Part shown: positions 23,488 through 34,636 of the stretch, one piece after another
How the letters are laid out: every line of letters starts with the position of its first letter
Position numbering within the stretch: position 1 is the stretch's first letter
Source of the DNA: Rutstroemia sp. NJR-2017a BVV2
Lineage: Eukaryota; Ascomycota; Leotiomycetes; Helotiales; Rutstroemiaceae
Assembly: GCA_002946415.1 (NCBI GenBank)
Contig: NJPS01000048.1
Location: 806,001 to 870,000 of the forward strand
Reading direction: 5' to 3'
Length of the DNA: 64,000 bases
Translations under genes and position numbers: made by a program
The notes under the pieces: model-generated
The model's database searches: none
What the model was told of the DNA's origin: nothing
Seen by the model: only the letters and a program-made list of their open reading frames with translations

Positions 23488-26400
23488 TCAATTAATAAAG
23501 CTTCCTCTCGCACTACCCTGCGAACTCCCACTATCACTCGGCGTCTGCGGCTCGATGGAAACCTGGCTCCTAATCGCCATGATCCATTCATGTTGCAGCA
23601 GCTCCGCCGCCGACGCGCGTTTCTTGGGATCGCGCACGAAACACCTCTTCAAGAAGTCGGTTCCCTGTGGACTGAGTTGATCTGGTGAAGGCATCTGTGG
23701 TGGATTTCCTTGAGCAATGTTATACATGATGGCCCATTCGTTGTCGAGCGAAGCCCAGGGGCGTCTTCCTGTTGCCATTTCGAGAATGACACAGCCGAGA
23801 GACCAGATATCGACGGCGCCGGCACGACCGGGATTTTCGCCTTTGATTACCTCGGGTGACATGTACATGGGCGTGCCGGTCATGGATTTGTTTTTGTTGG
23901 CGACGGCAGTTGAGGAGGCGTTGATTAGAGTCTTGCCTTGACGGGCGATGACTTTAGCAGCGCCGAAATCGACGTATTTTATTACACCGTTGTGATCGAG
24001 GAGGATATCTAGAAATGTTAAAATCTAATCATCAAAGAAATAAGGCAAAGAAAACTTACTTTCTGGCTTGATATCACGATGGATAATGCCACTTTCGTGA
24101 AGATAAGCAAGACCTTCAAGAAGTTGTAAAGCATATACCATGATAACTTGCTCGTCCTCGATTCTTCCATGTTCCAATAAACCAGCCAGTGATCCACCAG
24201 AACAGAACTCCATAAAGATGTAAACCTTGTCTCGATGAACTTCAATACCATGATATGACACGACGTTGGGATGATCAAGAACTTCCAAGACATGCATTTC
24301 ATCTCCAATTTGTCCAGCAATCGTTGGGATGAGACTAGGATCTTGCAGACGAATCTCCTTGACAGCCATGAGGTGGCCAGAATCCAAGTTGATAGCTGCA
24401 TAGACTGAACCAAATGTACCACCTCCAACAAAGTTTCCTTGTTGCCAACGCATGTTGATGTTGGATGGAGAAGCAGATAAATGAGTGAGTGATCGATCTG
24501 CCTCGTTTGATTCTTCAAGAACTCTTCCAAGAGCTTGTCTTTCTGCTTCCTTTTCTTTTCTGATATCATCAAGTTCGGCCAGCTGCTCCAATCGTTGTCT
24601 TCGAACAAACGCGGAAGATTCTTCATCGTCAGCCATTCTACTCATGTCCATCTTCCTGAATTGTCCATTCACGGTCTCCATTCGTTGCTTTTCGGCTTGA
24701 GCTGCCAAGGTAGATCTCGCCCCCATGATGTCGAAATGCGAGATGAGGAGAGACATGCAACCAGCTACTTTAGCTCGAAGCCTGGCGTATTCATCTTCAC
24801 CAAGTGCTAAGATGTGCTGACCTTGAGTCATTACCATTGCAAATTCCAGCGCCAGCACAGCCCATCTGAAGGTCTTTCGGTCAGTAGGAATGCAGTCATC
24901 ACAGATGAAGCTGACCCAATCCAAAGCAATTTTTGTCAGCTTGATGTTGTTCATCTGCTTGCGGTTTCGGTCCATATAAGGCAGCGATCTCTGACCAAAC
25001 TCAGTAGCGAATATGAAGCAAGTCTGAATCAGTTCTTGACATTCTAAGCCCTCTGTCTGTTTGCGAACAATTTCGACACTGTCCATAATCAAATTGGATA
25101 ACTTATAGACGACTTTCTTGATGTCGGTCAATTTGGCGTGGACTTTGCGCAGATGAGAGCGCTGTTCGACGACCATATCAAGATGCAGACCAATACTATC
25201 CAAGAACGACATTCGAGCATTAGCCAATCTAGCCTGAGAACCATCTGCGATTAATCGGAGATGTCCGACTTTGACGTCTGTATTGATGTTTACCAATGCC
25301 GAGTCAACCTGTCGTCCGTCCCATTGTAATGGTACTTCCGGACGCATAACCAGAATGTAAGGGTTAGTTGGATCTTCTTGGACCTCTTCAGAATGGTAAC
25401 AAGTACCAAGAATTGATTGAATGTCTTGCGGTCTGTTGTAAAGGGATGGAGACGCGATCAAGAAGATACCGTCATGCTCGATGCTTGCAGTATAAACCAA
25501 GAAATGCCCGGTTTCGATAAGCCTCGAGTAAAGTAGTTGCAAACCACTTTGCTTCATGGCAATCGTGAAGTCTGTAGAATTCTCGAATCGATCACTGAGA
25601 ACCCTCGAGAAACGTTGTAACATACGTTGTCGTACACGAACGGAATCCAAACTTTGCTTGTATCGTTTGGTCATTTCAGCAGCGGTTTCCTTTGGCTTCC
25701 TCACCATTTCTTTCTCAAAAGTCGAGCTTAACCGGATGAAAGCTTTGTGGGTAAGTGAGCTGAATTGTTCAGCAACCTCAACATCACCGCCTTGTAAATG
25801 CCGTCCAATTTCGTTGGAAAAGTCCCATTCCTGTTCAAGCACTTCTGCTTCCTTGAAAGTGTTCTTGTTTCCACCAAGCTTCCAGTTCAACATCTTGAAA
25901 TAAAACTTGAGAGCATCAAGAACAACCTGATCAAAAGACTCGTCGATACACGGTGGCAAGTCCCATCCAGGTTCTGGGTTTGATATGGTCAAATATTCTT
26001 GTTTGATCAGTATGGCAAGTTTCAGTAATATCCTGAATTGTGAAATCATTTGCTCAGCCATCATGGCGTTCTGTTGGGTGCTATCCTTCATCTTTCTTGC
26101 ATACTGCAGTCGAACCTTGATAATTTCCTCAATGAGCCGAGACGGAAAATTGATCAAAGTGAGCAGCTCTTCGATGTAAGGCGGTAAGTGACGCTTTGCG
26201 AAGCCTTCTGAATTCTCAATAAGGGTATTTTTGGCTTTCATGATGACTTCAGAAACGCCCAACAAGATGCTCTTATCACCCTGTAAAGACCTCAGACCAT
26301 CGCCTTTCAGCAATCTATCGATGAAGGAGGACTCATCAGAAAGTCCATGGCCGGAAGGAGAACGTTCCTTGATTTTGTTGAAGTCTAGCTCTGGGTTTCC

Positions 26401-27609
26401 AACCCAATTCTGTAGAATCGCAAGCTCAACATTGATCAATTCTGTCGTGTTGTGCCATGAAATAACCGCATCACATGTTGCCGCATATTGCGAGGATGCC
26501 GCCAACTTATTTGCCAGCTCCAGACCTAAGCGAGAAGGGAACAGACTTTCGCATTTCTCGATCTTCGCAACAATGTCTCGAACCTGATCGATGGGTGATT
26601 TCCCTGCTTCGCTTTCTCCTTGAACCTGGAACCTAATAATTTCGTCCAGTACATTGTCGAGATTTGATCGAGTATCCTCAACGATTCGCCGTTGTGCTGC
26701 CAAACTCCTCCCACAAATCTTCGAACGAATGCCCAGCCAGATTTCCGTGTTCAAATTGTCCCCTTTGTTCTCCGAAGCACCAATAAGACGTTTCTTCTCT
26801 TGCCGAACAACATCACCTGTCAAGACAGATGCTAACATACCATGCCATTCCAATCGTTCTCGATTCGCAGGGTCCTTGAGATCCTCGGGTGTGGGCTGTA
26901 TATCGTCATTGTTATAGAAAAGTACTGTTTCCTGATCAAATGGATCATTGTCGAACTGTAATTCTGATGGTGATTCGTCTTCAGTATCTGATCCTGTCCC
27001 ATAACTTAAACTAGGCGTATATGGCTCGAAGTATTCGAATGGTTGATCTTGCCGTAAGCGTTGTACATAAGCCTTCTCTTGCGCGCGATATGAAGCGTTG
27101 GGATCTTGTCTGAACCTCGAAGTCGATCCGGAACGATTGCGGTCGGTTATCGACATATATGGAGCTTGTGGAGGTCGGCGCGCAGGGGCATAAGTGCTGG
27201 AGGGAGTTCTAGCTGGTGCAGTGGGTCGTTGCGGTCTACTTGTGGCGCCATTTAGAGGTGTTTGCGGCGAGGTACTGAACGAGCCTTCGCGTCCATATAC
27301 TGCGCCATTTGTTTCCGGATTGCTCGTTCGACTGCGGATGCTCGAATTCATACTGTTCATGCTGTTCATGCTGTTCATCTGGGTGCGAGGGTCGAGTGCC
27401 AGGAAGGCATTGGGGTGCATTTCGTGTACAGCTTCGGGGCTGAGATGTTCGACCTGATCTAGAGCTTCCCCCGAGGAGCCTGAACCTCCCGAGTCGCTCG
27501 TATGAACCTGTGGGCGCTCCATAACCCTTGGGCCTTTCAACGTATCTAGTACCTGAGCTCTATCCCCTTCAGAAAATCTTACAGCTCGAGGAGATAACTG
27601 TAGGCTCAT
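23488..27609 (-). CDS. SSK2: HOG-pathway MAP kinase kinase kinase (Ssk2/Ssk22, Os-4/Bos4 type)
   Basis: Cytosolic MAPKKK that relays osmotic and fungicide (phenylpyrrole/dicarboximide) signals from a two-component phosphorelay to the Pbs2-Hog1 cascade. Exons (minus) 27609-24060 and 24008-23488 give 1356 residues. The long N-terminal regulatory region is the size expected for Ssk2/Os-4 proteins. The C-terminal kinase domain starts near residue 1056: glycine loop VGGGTFGSV, ATP lysine in MAVKE (Lys1084), HRDIKPEN with the catalytic Asp1179 spanning the single intron, DFG at 1197-1199, and GTPMYMSPE. The frame is open upstream to 27705 but offers only GTG there, so ATG 27609 (MSLQLSPRAVRF) is chosen. 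An in-frame 9-base repeat encodes Met-Asn-Ser four times near residue 85. It is divergent from SLD3. In Botrytis this orthologue is called BOS4. Confidence 0.93.
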
Positions 27610-28342
27610 GGCCTGGATTCGCGGTGGAGGATGGTCGAAAAGCGAACTCGGCAAAAGTTCCAGGTACTTTGTAATTTGCCTTTCCTTCTTAGCGTTGATA
27701 ACCACTCATTTCTGATTGTTGATGGAGCAGGGATGAAAGTAGTTCTTTGTACTTCGTAAGTAAGGAACGTCTGGACCTCGAAAAGTGGTATAAAAAGAAG
27801 GATAGAAGGATAGAAGCGTTTGGATGAGGTTGTCTCGAGGAAGGAAATCGGAAAATAGCAATACAGAACTCTTTCAGACAAGAATGGTCTTCAAAAGTTC
27901 TTTGATGTAGCGTATAACTATGTATATGAGAGTACCTCTTCTTGGGGCACGGAACATGAACGTGAACGCCCAGTCGGGTTTTTGTCTTAGTTAAGCTCCC
28001 TTGGGTTATTGGTATTCCGTTTGATTGGGCGAGGGAGAAGGTCAGAATCGTCGATCCCTCAAAAAGAACTTTAAGCTTGGCAGATAGAATTTATGGGATT
28101 TGGGATTTGCGATTTGCGATTCGAGGTGAGAGATTTGAGGTTCGAAGGACAACAACAGAGGTTGGTAAGGACCGGATAAAATCAACACAGCGAGAAACGC
28201 GACTATGTATCTATGTGGCGAGAAGGGGAAAGGAAGAGAAGAAGAAGAAGAGGGAGTGGAGAAGGCAGAGGAAGAGAGGAAGACCTCATATGTCACATTA
28301 GTTACATGTTTACATATTTCCTCATGGAAGCTTACGATACAA

Positions 28343-28353
28343 GTACTTCGTAC
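28343..28353. repeat. 11-mer GTACTTCGTAC (complement of GTACGAAGTAC)
   Basis: Exact copy, on the opposite strand, of the motif at 7767, 7869 and 49036. A one-mismatch copy, GTACTTCGTAA, lies at 27749-27759 in the same intergenic region. Confidence 0.7.
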
Positions 28354-28913
28354 ACCCGCGGACATATCTCCTACCCTGTCCCGTCGGTGGTTTCTACTGT
28401 GGCCACCAGAGTCGCACAACGAGCCCCCTTACAAGTATGCTCGCGAGAAGTCTGTACAGCCCCGCGACGTGTGCTTTTCGCCACCCATGGGCTGGGCGCC
28501 GATCTCTATCGTGAAGTTCCAATTGTCTTCGCTATTCCCGTGAAGTCTAACGAAGCGCACTCTTGGAGCGCCAAGCCACGACTCAGTCACCTCAGTCACA
28601 AAGTGCGACAGCGCATGTGGGATGGGATGGGAATCATGGGAATCATGGGATAAAGCAAATGAGCCAGCCGTGACCGTATTGTGCGTATCTTCCGCACGGA
28701 GTGGGCGAACATGGTGGTCCCGGATCGAAGCTTTATATCATTGATCTGCCTGCATCGCCCATCACACATCCTTTTTCTCGATGCTGACTAGGACAGAATC
28801 GGAGCGGCTTTGCCGATGGGCCGTCCCTTCATCCAGCCTTGCGCTTGACTGAAATTAAAGCCTTGTGTTTCGACCTTCGGCCTTGCTCCTTATTTCTGCG
28901 CCTTGTCGCGCAT

Positions 28914-28920
28914 CGCGAAA
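28914..28920 (+). promoter_or_regulatory. SCB-like element CGCGAAA upstream of SLD3
   Basis: Matches the CRCGAAA consensus bound by Swi4/Swi6-type factors for G1/S transcription. It is about 200 bases before the SLD3 ATG. An MCB-type ACGCGT occurs at 29147-29152 inside exon 1. Activity is inferred only. Confidence 0.4.
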
Positions 28921-29110
28921 GCGCGTAAAGTTAATGGCTTAAAGATTTCTGATATCATACTCGTACCTCATCCATTGTCACTTTATGTTATCATATGTTA
29001 TTGTACTGCCTGCTCCTCTACATCTTTTCAAAGGCCATTATTGCATCAATTAGCAGTTTTATTTCATAAAATAGAAGAACCTCATGAAAGGTTCCAGTAT
29101 TAATACTTGG

Positions 29111-29122
29111 ATGCTATGTTAA
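29111..29122 (+). promoter_or_regulatory. Three-codon upstream ORF overlapping the SLD3 start
   Basis: ATG CTA TGT TAA begins five bases before the SLD3 ATG at 29116, in a different frame, and ends seven bases past that A. A scanning ribosome would meet it first, so it could lower SLD3 translation if the transcript starts upstream of it. Confidence 0.4.
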
Positions 29123-32052
29123 GTCAAGATATATCCCCTCTATCCGACGCGTCCATTCACCACGCGCGTGAACAGTCTGGTATCCTCACACCAAGCTCAC
29201 AGTCTGTGGAATTGAATGATGAGTCGAGGGGAAAGAAGCGCAAGAGGGGCGGGAATTCTTTGGAAGATTTACTCACAGATAAATTCGTGATCAAGGTAGG
29301 TCTTTGCTCCAACTTTTTATATTGCTCCAAAATATCTCATTCGAACCCAAGCCATATCCGACAAAACTTCTTGTGCGTCCTCGAACCCTGCAGCCACTTC
29401 TGTTACTACCGCGATCGCATCTACCACTTTCGTACCTAGATATTGGGTCTACAGCCAATCCCTTACCTCAATCACGGTTGTTCGAAGCTCATGTCAAGAT
29501 ATTAGAATTGGAAGAGCGAATGGGAAGTCAGCCTACGATCCTAATAGCAAGATTGGACGACAACCGAACATTATACGCGGTGGAAAGAGAAGATCGAGGC
29601 TTGTACGTGGTTTTGCAGTTAGGATCTTGGGTCAACTTACAACAACTGAGATCCGTCGCAGTTGTAGCGCAAACTGAACCCGCAAACGTACCTGGCAATG
29701 GACAAAGCTTAGGAGGCGTCATACCTGGAGTGCCTCTCATCACCGCGGAAGCGAGTAAATACAACAAGAAAAAGAAACTTGCGATTGAGGCCATACAGTC
29801 TATGGTGAGAAGGCCGTCTACCCCATTATTACAAGAGTCACAATCTCAATCGATTGCGCCGGAACAAGTACTACCTGATTCTCAAGATGACACGCCCAAT
29901 TTTGCCGATATACCAACAACAGAAGTTTCAAATCAAGTCACGGCTTCTGAGATATTTGATAACGTCCGGACTCAATATTTCGAATCGCTTTACCTTTCCA
30001 AGACTTCACTGGCCTACTTCGCGAAAGGCCCCCTATCTCGAGCTCGGGCAGCTTTCCATCTCGATTTCGATTCGACCCTTGATATGAAAGAGCATATTGC
30101 ATTTTTAGAAGGCCTTGTACTCTCTAGTACTCTTCTTGATAAGAAATACCGTGAAGGTATACCAGGTTGTGTGTCGCTCATCGATCCCAATGATCAAAGT
30201 GGTGACGAAACCAAATCGAAGAAGAAACGAAAGGCCTCCAAGAAGACGAAACCCGGCAAAAATGGATTGTATTCAAACGAGGAAACTCTCATCAAGAAAT
30301 GGTGGATTAACCATGACGAAGAAACGGAAACGGGTGCTCCAGATTCATCGAAAGAGGAAACGATGAGGACGCGGATAGCCAACTTACGAATTCGTGAAAC
30401 CCAGCTTCAAATGATCGTTATACTGGAAATTCTTGCTTTACAACCCCTGGTTGCTTCTGCCGATAATCCTGATGATGGCTTACCGATATTGCCTACTGGC
30501 ATTTTTGTCGAGAGTAAACAAAGAACACCGAAAGCTAGGAAGACCGATCATCTCACGATGCTGATTGATGTTCACATCGACCGCTTATGTATCTGGCAAT
30601 CACTCACGAGTGAGATCACCAAAGCTCCACATGCAGATTCGAAGGTGGGTCCAACGCTGGTGAATGCTGCAAAGCACAGTGAAAATATCCTCAGAGACTT
30701 TTGTATTGAGGTTATTGCACCATTGTAAGTTTTTCCATCGGCATTTAATATTACAACTAACCCATTGAAGCTTCTCAGCACGTCTACCTGATCGTTGTGA
30801 AGTGATCAATCGTAAATTGGGAGGCCCTGTGATAAAGACTGCTCCAAAGCAAAAGATTTCTACTACTCCTTCAAGACCAGGGGCAATCACTAAACGCCCA
30901 GTACCTGCGAAAACAAACAGGAGTCTTCAGCGTGCATTAACAGATTCCAGGAATAGACGAAGTATGTCAATCGGGTCGAATAGAGCTATCTCCTTGATGA
31001 GGTCCGCGACTGAGTCGTCTATTCCTAGTCTAAAGAGAGAGACTAGTGAAGCACCATCACTTTCCGGTATACCTGCCGCGGAGTCAAAGCCGCTATATGC
31101 AAGCCGTGGTGGTGTGCTGAACACGAAACGATTCTCCCAGCGAGAGGTTGACATGAGCAGTCTCGCACCAGATCTGACATCCAAAGCAAAGAAGCAAGCT
31201 GCCATTGAAGCTGAATTGAAAGACGCGATCTCAGCACTTAAGAAACCGAACCGTGAGCTTGCTGGAAAAGCTCTGGCCGAGACTATAGAACAACGTTCTA
31301 TCTCGGCCTCGCATCCTCGCAGTAAGTCTTGTGTGGTCTTCCCTTCCTCCCCCATGATGCTAACTTTGTCAGAATCCAAAAAGCCCGTGAGGAATCCTTT
31401 ATTCCAAGGTGTTCAAGGAGTACAAATTAAAGCTACCCCCAAGAGCAGTCGACAGAAAGACATGTTCCGTGAACCTCAACTACCTACCAGCACACCAAGG
31501 AAGACCGAGGAGCTAGATTTGGGATTTGTGGCTCCTTCGAGTATATCGAACATACCGCAATCCACGATTCGGTCCTCCCGTGATTATAACCCATTCAATG
31601 GTCTGGTGCAAGCAACCCCAAGCCGAAAATCGTTTTCTAGCTCACGGGCAAAGAGCAATGTGCCAATGTATGATGATGAACTTGGAGCTCTTCCTCCCTC
31701 CTCACCATTACAAGCTCGTCGATCGAGCACACAGATGTTCAACAGTATGCCCGACACTGTTATTAAAAGGCCTTCTACAGCATCGGCACCGCGAGGTATT
31801 TTGGAAACGCCTGTCAAGAGACCCTCAACGTCGGGAATGCATTTTGGTCTAGAAGAAACACCAGTAAAGCAAAGCACAGAGTTAGAATTCAACCACAGTC
31901 ATCCTCCTACGGTTGGTGAGGATAAAGAGAATTCAAGAAACATGCCGAAAGCACTAGAAGTTGCGAGACCGTTTCCAACAAGTCGAGGCAACCCAGACTC
32001 CATTTATGCGGCGTTAGGATGGGATGATGATGATATCGATGACCTGGCATGA
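29116..32052 (+). CDS. SLD3: DNA replication initiation regulator Sld3
   Basis: Nuclear factor that brings Cdc45 to the loaded MCM helicase and, once phosphorylated by CDK, binds Dpb11 to fire origins. Exons 29116-29295, 29352-30724, 30771-31321 and 31373-32052 give 927 residues. The Sld3 core is readable from LYLSKTSLAYFAKGPLSRAR through the basic KKRKASKKTKPGKNGLYSNE to IWQSLTSEI. The third intron (31322-31372, GTAAGT...TGTCAG) is in frame without a stop, so retention would add 17 residues; splicing is preferred because of its strong signals and GCTAAC branch. The C-terminal third is disordered and carries CDK-like sites (TPKS, TPRK, TPSR, two TPVK) and a KEN box at 886-888, suggesting control by CDK and APC/C. 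The protein ends in an acidic DDDDIDDLA. The open frame extends upstream only to a TTG at 29107, so ATG 29116 is used. Confidence 0.88.
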
Positions 32053-32753
32053 ATGCATTTTGCAGGAGTATTATTGGCTTACGATTGGGGCATCATGAAA
32101 TAGATGCATTGCATAAGCTTGGATATAGCGATGGCGCATTGTATAGTTTACGTTAGAGGCATTCGTGATGCGGGTATATAGCTTCGCAAGAGAGTAGAAG
32201 AATAAATATATAAATTCTTAAAACAATCATGATCTTCAGTAATATCAATAATGTTGAGACATTGTTGACCTTCCCGTCGAGAAGATTCGGGTTCCGAAAA
32301 TCATGGGACTGATCCGCTATTTACAGTAGCGTAGCGAAGCCAGGGTGGAGCTTCGTTTGTGACCGCTTCATAAAGCTTACTCGATGCCTCTGTACTGTGC
32401 AGTGAATAAATTAAGCAAATGCATGAAAACAGATCCATTTAACACGTCACCTGGATTCAATCGCCGTCTGCATTTTCTTACAAGTTAATTCTCCAGCTCT
32501 GCAACCTGCGCATTCCTCGCACATCCATCATTAGCAGCTCACTTTTCCGCTCAAGCGTACACCGCCAGCTATACATACATACATCGAGATACATAGTTAG
32601 CTACAAACTACTGTACTGTAGCTATCGAAACCAAAGCTTGGATATTCAGACGAACTGAGTCAGAACGGAAGAAGAAAGAATCATCATAGCTTTTCGCACG
32701 AACGCCGAATTCGGATTCTCTGTCTACTCTGCATAAGCACCTAATCAAGCAAA
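32053..32753. other. Intergenic between SLD3 and the APQ12-like gene
   Basis: 0.7 kb of 3' flank and promoter. No gene seen. A short ACATACATACAT run occurs near 32574-32585. Confidence 0.5.
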
Positions 32754-33287
32754 ATGGATCTCCTCCTCAACAGTGCGTCTGCTTCTTTCCTTTCCCGTCC
32801 TTGCTGCAATGCCTAGAAACTAACCCTAGCTCTAGATGTCACTCTCCCCCTCTACCAGCAAACATACCCGTACATCAAATCCTCCCTCCCCTACCTCAAC
32901 ACCATGTACACGCACACAACCAGCACCCTGCACCCGCTGTACACGTCCGCATTAACGACCATCTCCCCGCTGGTGCTGCCCACGCTGGATACGATCGCTA
33001 GCATGGCGCAGGCGTCGCCGGCGGCGTTCACGGTGGGGATGCTGTTGCTCGCGGTGGTGGTGGTGGTGAAGGTGCTGGGGGTGGTGCGGCGGATGGTGGC
33101 GTTTGGGGTGAGGGTGCTGTTTGGGCTGGTGTTCTGGGGGGCGATCGGGGTGATGGTTGCGGTGGTTTGGGAGAGGGGAGTCGGGAGGACGGGGGTGGAG
33201 TTTGCGGGGTGGTTGAGGGAGGTGGGGGGCGTGTGGTGGGAGGAGTGGCAGAAGGCGAAGAGGGAGAGGGAGGGGGTGGAGATTTGA
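32754..33287 (+). CDS. Apq12-like nuclear envelope/ER membrane protein
   Basis: Small membrane protein, probably of the Apq12 family (nuclear pore assembly, nuclear envelope lipid homeostasis, mRNA export). Exons 32754-32772 and 32836-33287 give 156 residues, a usual size. The first exon codes only MDLLLN plus one base. A very short first exon is credible here because the donor GTGCGT and acceptor CTCTAG close the frame. Two hydrophobic segments are visible: VGMLLLAVVVVVKVLGVV, then a basic hinge with RRM, then FGVRVLFGLVFWGAIGVMVAVV. A C-terminal Trp/Lys/Glu tail (WWEEWQKAKREREG) follows. The family call rests on size, topology and the KVLGVVRRM/VLFGLVFWGA pattern, so it is moderate. Composition changes abruptly inside exon 2. 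Confidence 0.65.
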
Positions 33288-33643
33288 GTGGGAAGAGGGA
33301 TATAGATAGGTTTAGAGAGGAGTGGGATGGGTGGTGGGATGGATGGGATGGGAGGAGGGAAGGGGTCATTTATGATTGGACATTCATTGGATATTGAACG
33401 TGGGATACGGATGGGAGACATGATTTATGACTTTCCGAAAGTATGCTATATCATTTTTAACAATAGCATATACATGACATGAATGATCAATGGAGGAATC
33501 TCTCAATGAAGTAGATTTCGTTAACATCAGAGTCTGGATATCATGATCTATACAGAAGAACGCCCGCGCTATGCTTTTCCCTAGCCACACCATCCTAACG
33601 CCTACCGTTTCAATTCCCAATCCTCTTATGCCGTTTGCAGCAC
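33288..33643. other. Short convergent spacer between APQ12-like gene and GPN3
   Basis: About 355 bases of overlapping 3' flanks. G-rich up to about 33370, then balanced A/T-rich sequence. No gene. Confidence 0.5.
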
Positions 33644-34636
33644 TTATTCCATTCCCATATCATCAATCTCCACCTCATCAGCCGGTTCCTTTGGCTCCTG
33701 CGCCTCATGAAACTGAATGGCATCATCAATATAACTCAGAATCGCACCCACACTATCCTCACTCTGCACATCCAGCCTCAAATACGACACCATACTAAAA
33801 CTATCAATCAACCCCGCAACCGCCTTATTCAACCTCCTAAAACTATTCCCTTTCATCATCGTGCCCGCATCACCCGGATTTCCCTGCCCATCATCTTCCT
33901 CCTGCTCATCATCCAACAACGTCGTATCCGGATCCAAAAACCTCTTCAACTCCCTCTTCGCAACCTGCCCCTTCACCAAATCCATCTTCGACAAAATATT
34001 TACATGCGGCACCTCCAGCATAATCATCGCGCTCATCGCACTCAGCGTCCCCGCAAAGAACTTCGCCCGATCAACCACAAACGTCGCTTCTAGCAAATAC
34101 GCCGCGCAAAGATTGATATCCAGCGCGCCCGTCCGCGTCAGATATTTCACCAGCGCAGGCAGGATCGGAATGTGCGTGTAGAGCTCGATTTGGCCGGGCA
34201 TGTCGATGATGATGAGGTATTCTTCGGTGAGGGGATCGAGCGCTTCGGAGAGGAAGTCGAGGTTCTCGAGCAGAAACTCAAAACAGTAGATTAGCCCGCC
34301 GTTGGGGCCGAGACCCATTTCTTCCATCACATCTTCGAGGGATATGAGGTCTTTGATGTCGAGGTCGGGTTCGTGGGTGAAGTCTTCGGCGGCGGGGTCG
34401 AGGTTGACGTAGAAGCAGGAGCGGCGGTCGGTTTGGAGGTGGTTGATGAGAGCGGTGCAGAAGGTGGTCTGGTGAGGGGGGAGGGATTAGTTTTGTGAGG
34501 TTTGGGGGATTGGGTGGACTGGAAACGATGGCGAATCAAGGGAGAGAAAGGAAGTTTTACTCTGAAGGATAAGAAGGGATAGACTCACTTTGCCAGCGCC
34601 GGCCGGGCCCATCACGAGAACACCGAATTTGCTCAT
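33644..34636 (-). CDS. GPN3: GPN-loop GTPase 3 (Gpn3)
   Basis: Cytosolic GPN-loop GTPase that helps assemble RNA polymerase II and bring it into the nucleus, usually as a partner of Gpn1. Exons (minus) 34636-34589 and 34468-33644 give 290 residues, the family size. The intron (34588-34469) splits the P-loop: exon 1 codes MSKFGVLVMGPAGAGK and exon 2 resumes with TTFC. Further motifs are YVNLDPAAE, the GPN tripeptide at 70-72 in GLGPNGG, DMPGQIELYTHIP (switch 2) and NILSKMDL (base recognition). The C terminus is acidic (ADEVEIDDMGME). The start methionine is at the expected distance from the P-loop. It is divergent from the SAM synthetase gene. Coding composition flips within exon 2 (findings). 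Confidence 0.95.

Larger units (their letters stand above)
27610..29115. other. Divergent promoter region between SSK2-type kinase and SLD3
   Basis: 1.5 kb, no supported gene. It contains one exact GTACTTCGTAC at 28343-28353, one near copy at 27749-27759, A/G-rich DNA at about 28220-28290, and the CGCGAAA element before SLD3 (listed separately). Confidence 0.5.

Noticed and set aside
27610..27705. N-terminal extension of the Ssk2-type kinase by 32 codons
   Set aside because: The extended frame begins with GTG, not ATG; the first in-frame ATG is at 27609.
31322..31372. Reading through the third SLD3 intron as coding
   Set aside because: It is in frame, but has GTAAGT, a GCTAAC branch site and a CAG acceptor, and its 17 residues interrupt a basic region. 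It is kept as an intron with retention noted as possible.
32891..33421. 176-codon minus-strand frame opposite the APQ12-like gene
   Set aside because: It is a Thr/Pro/Ser shadow of the skewed coding strand; the + strand frame has membrane segments and consistent splicing.
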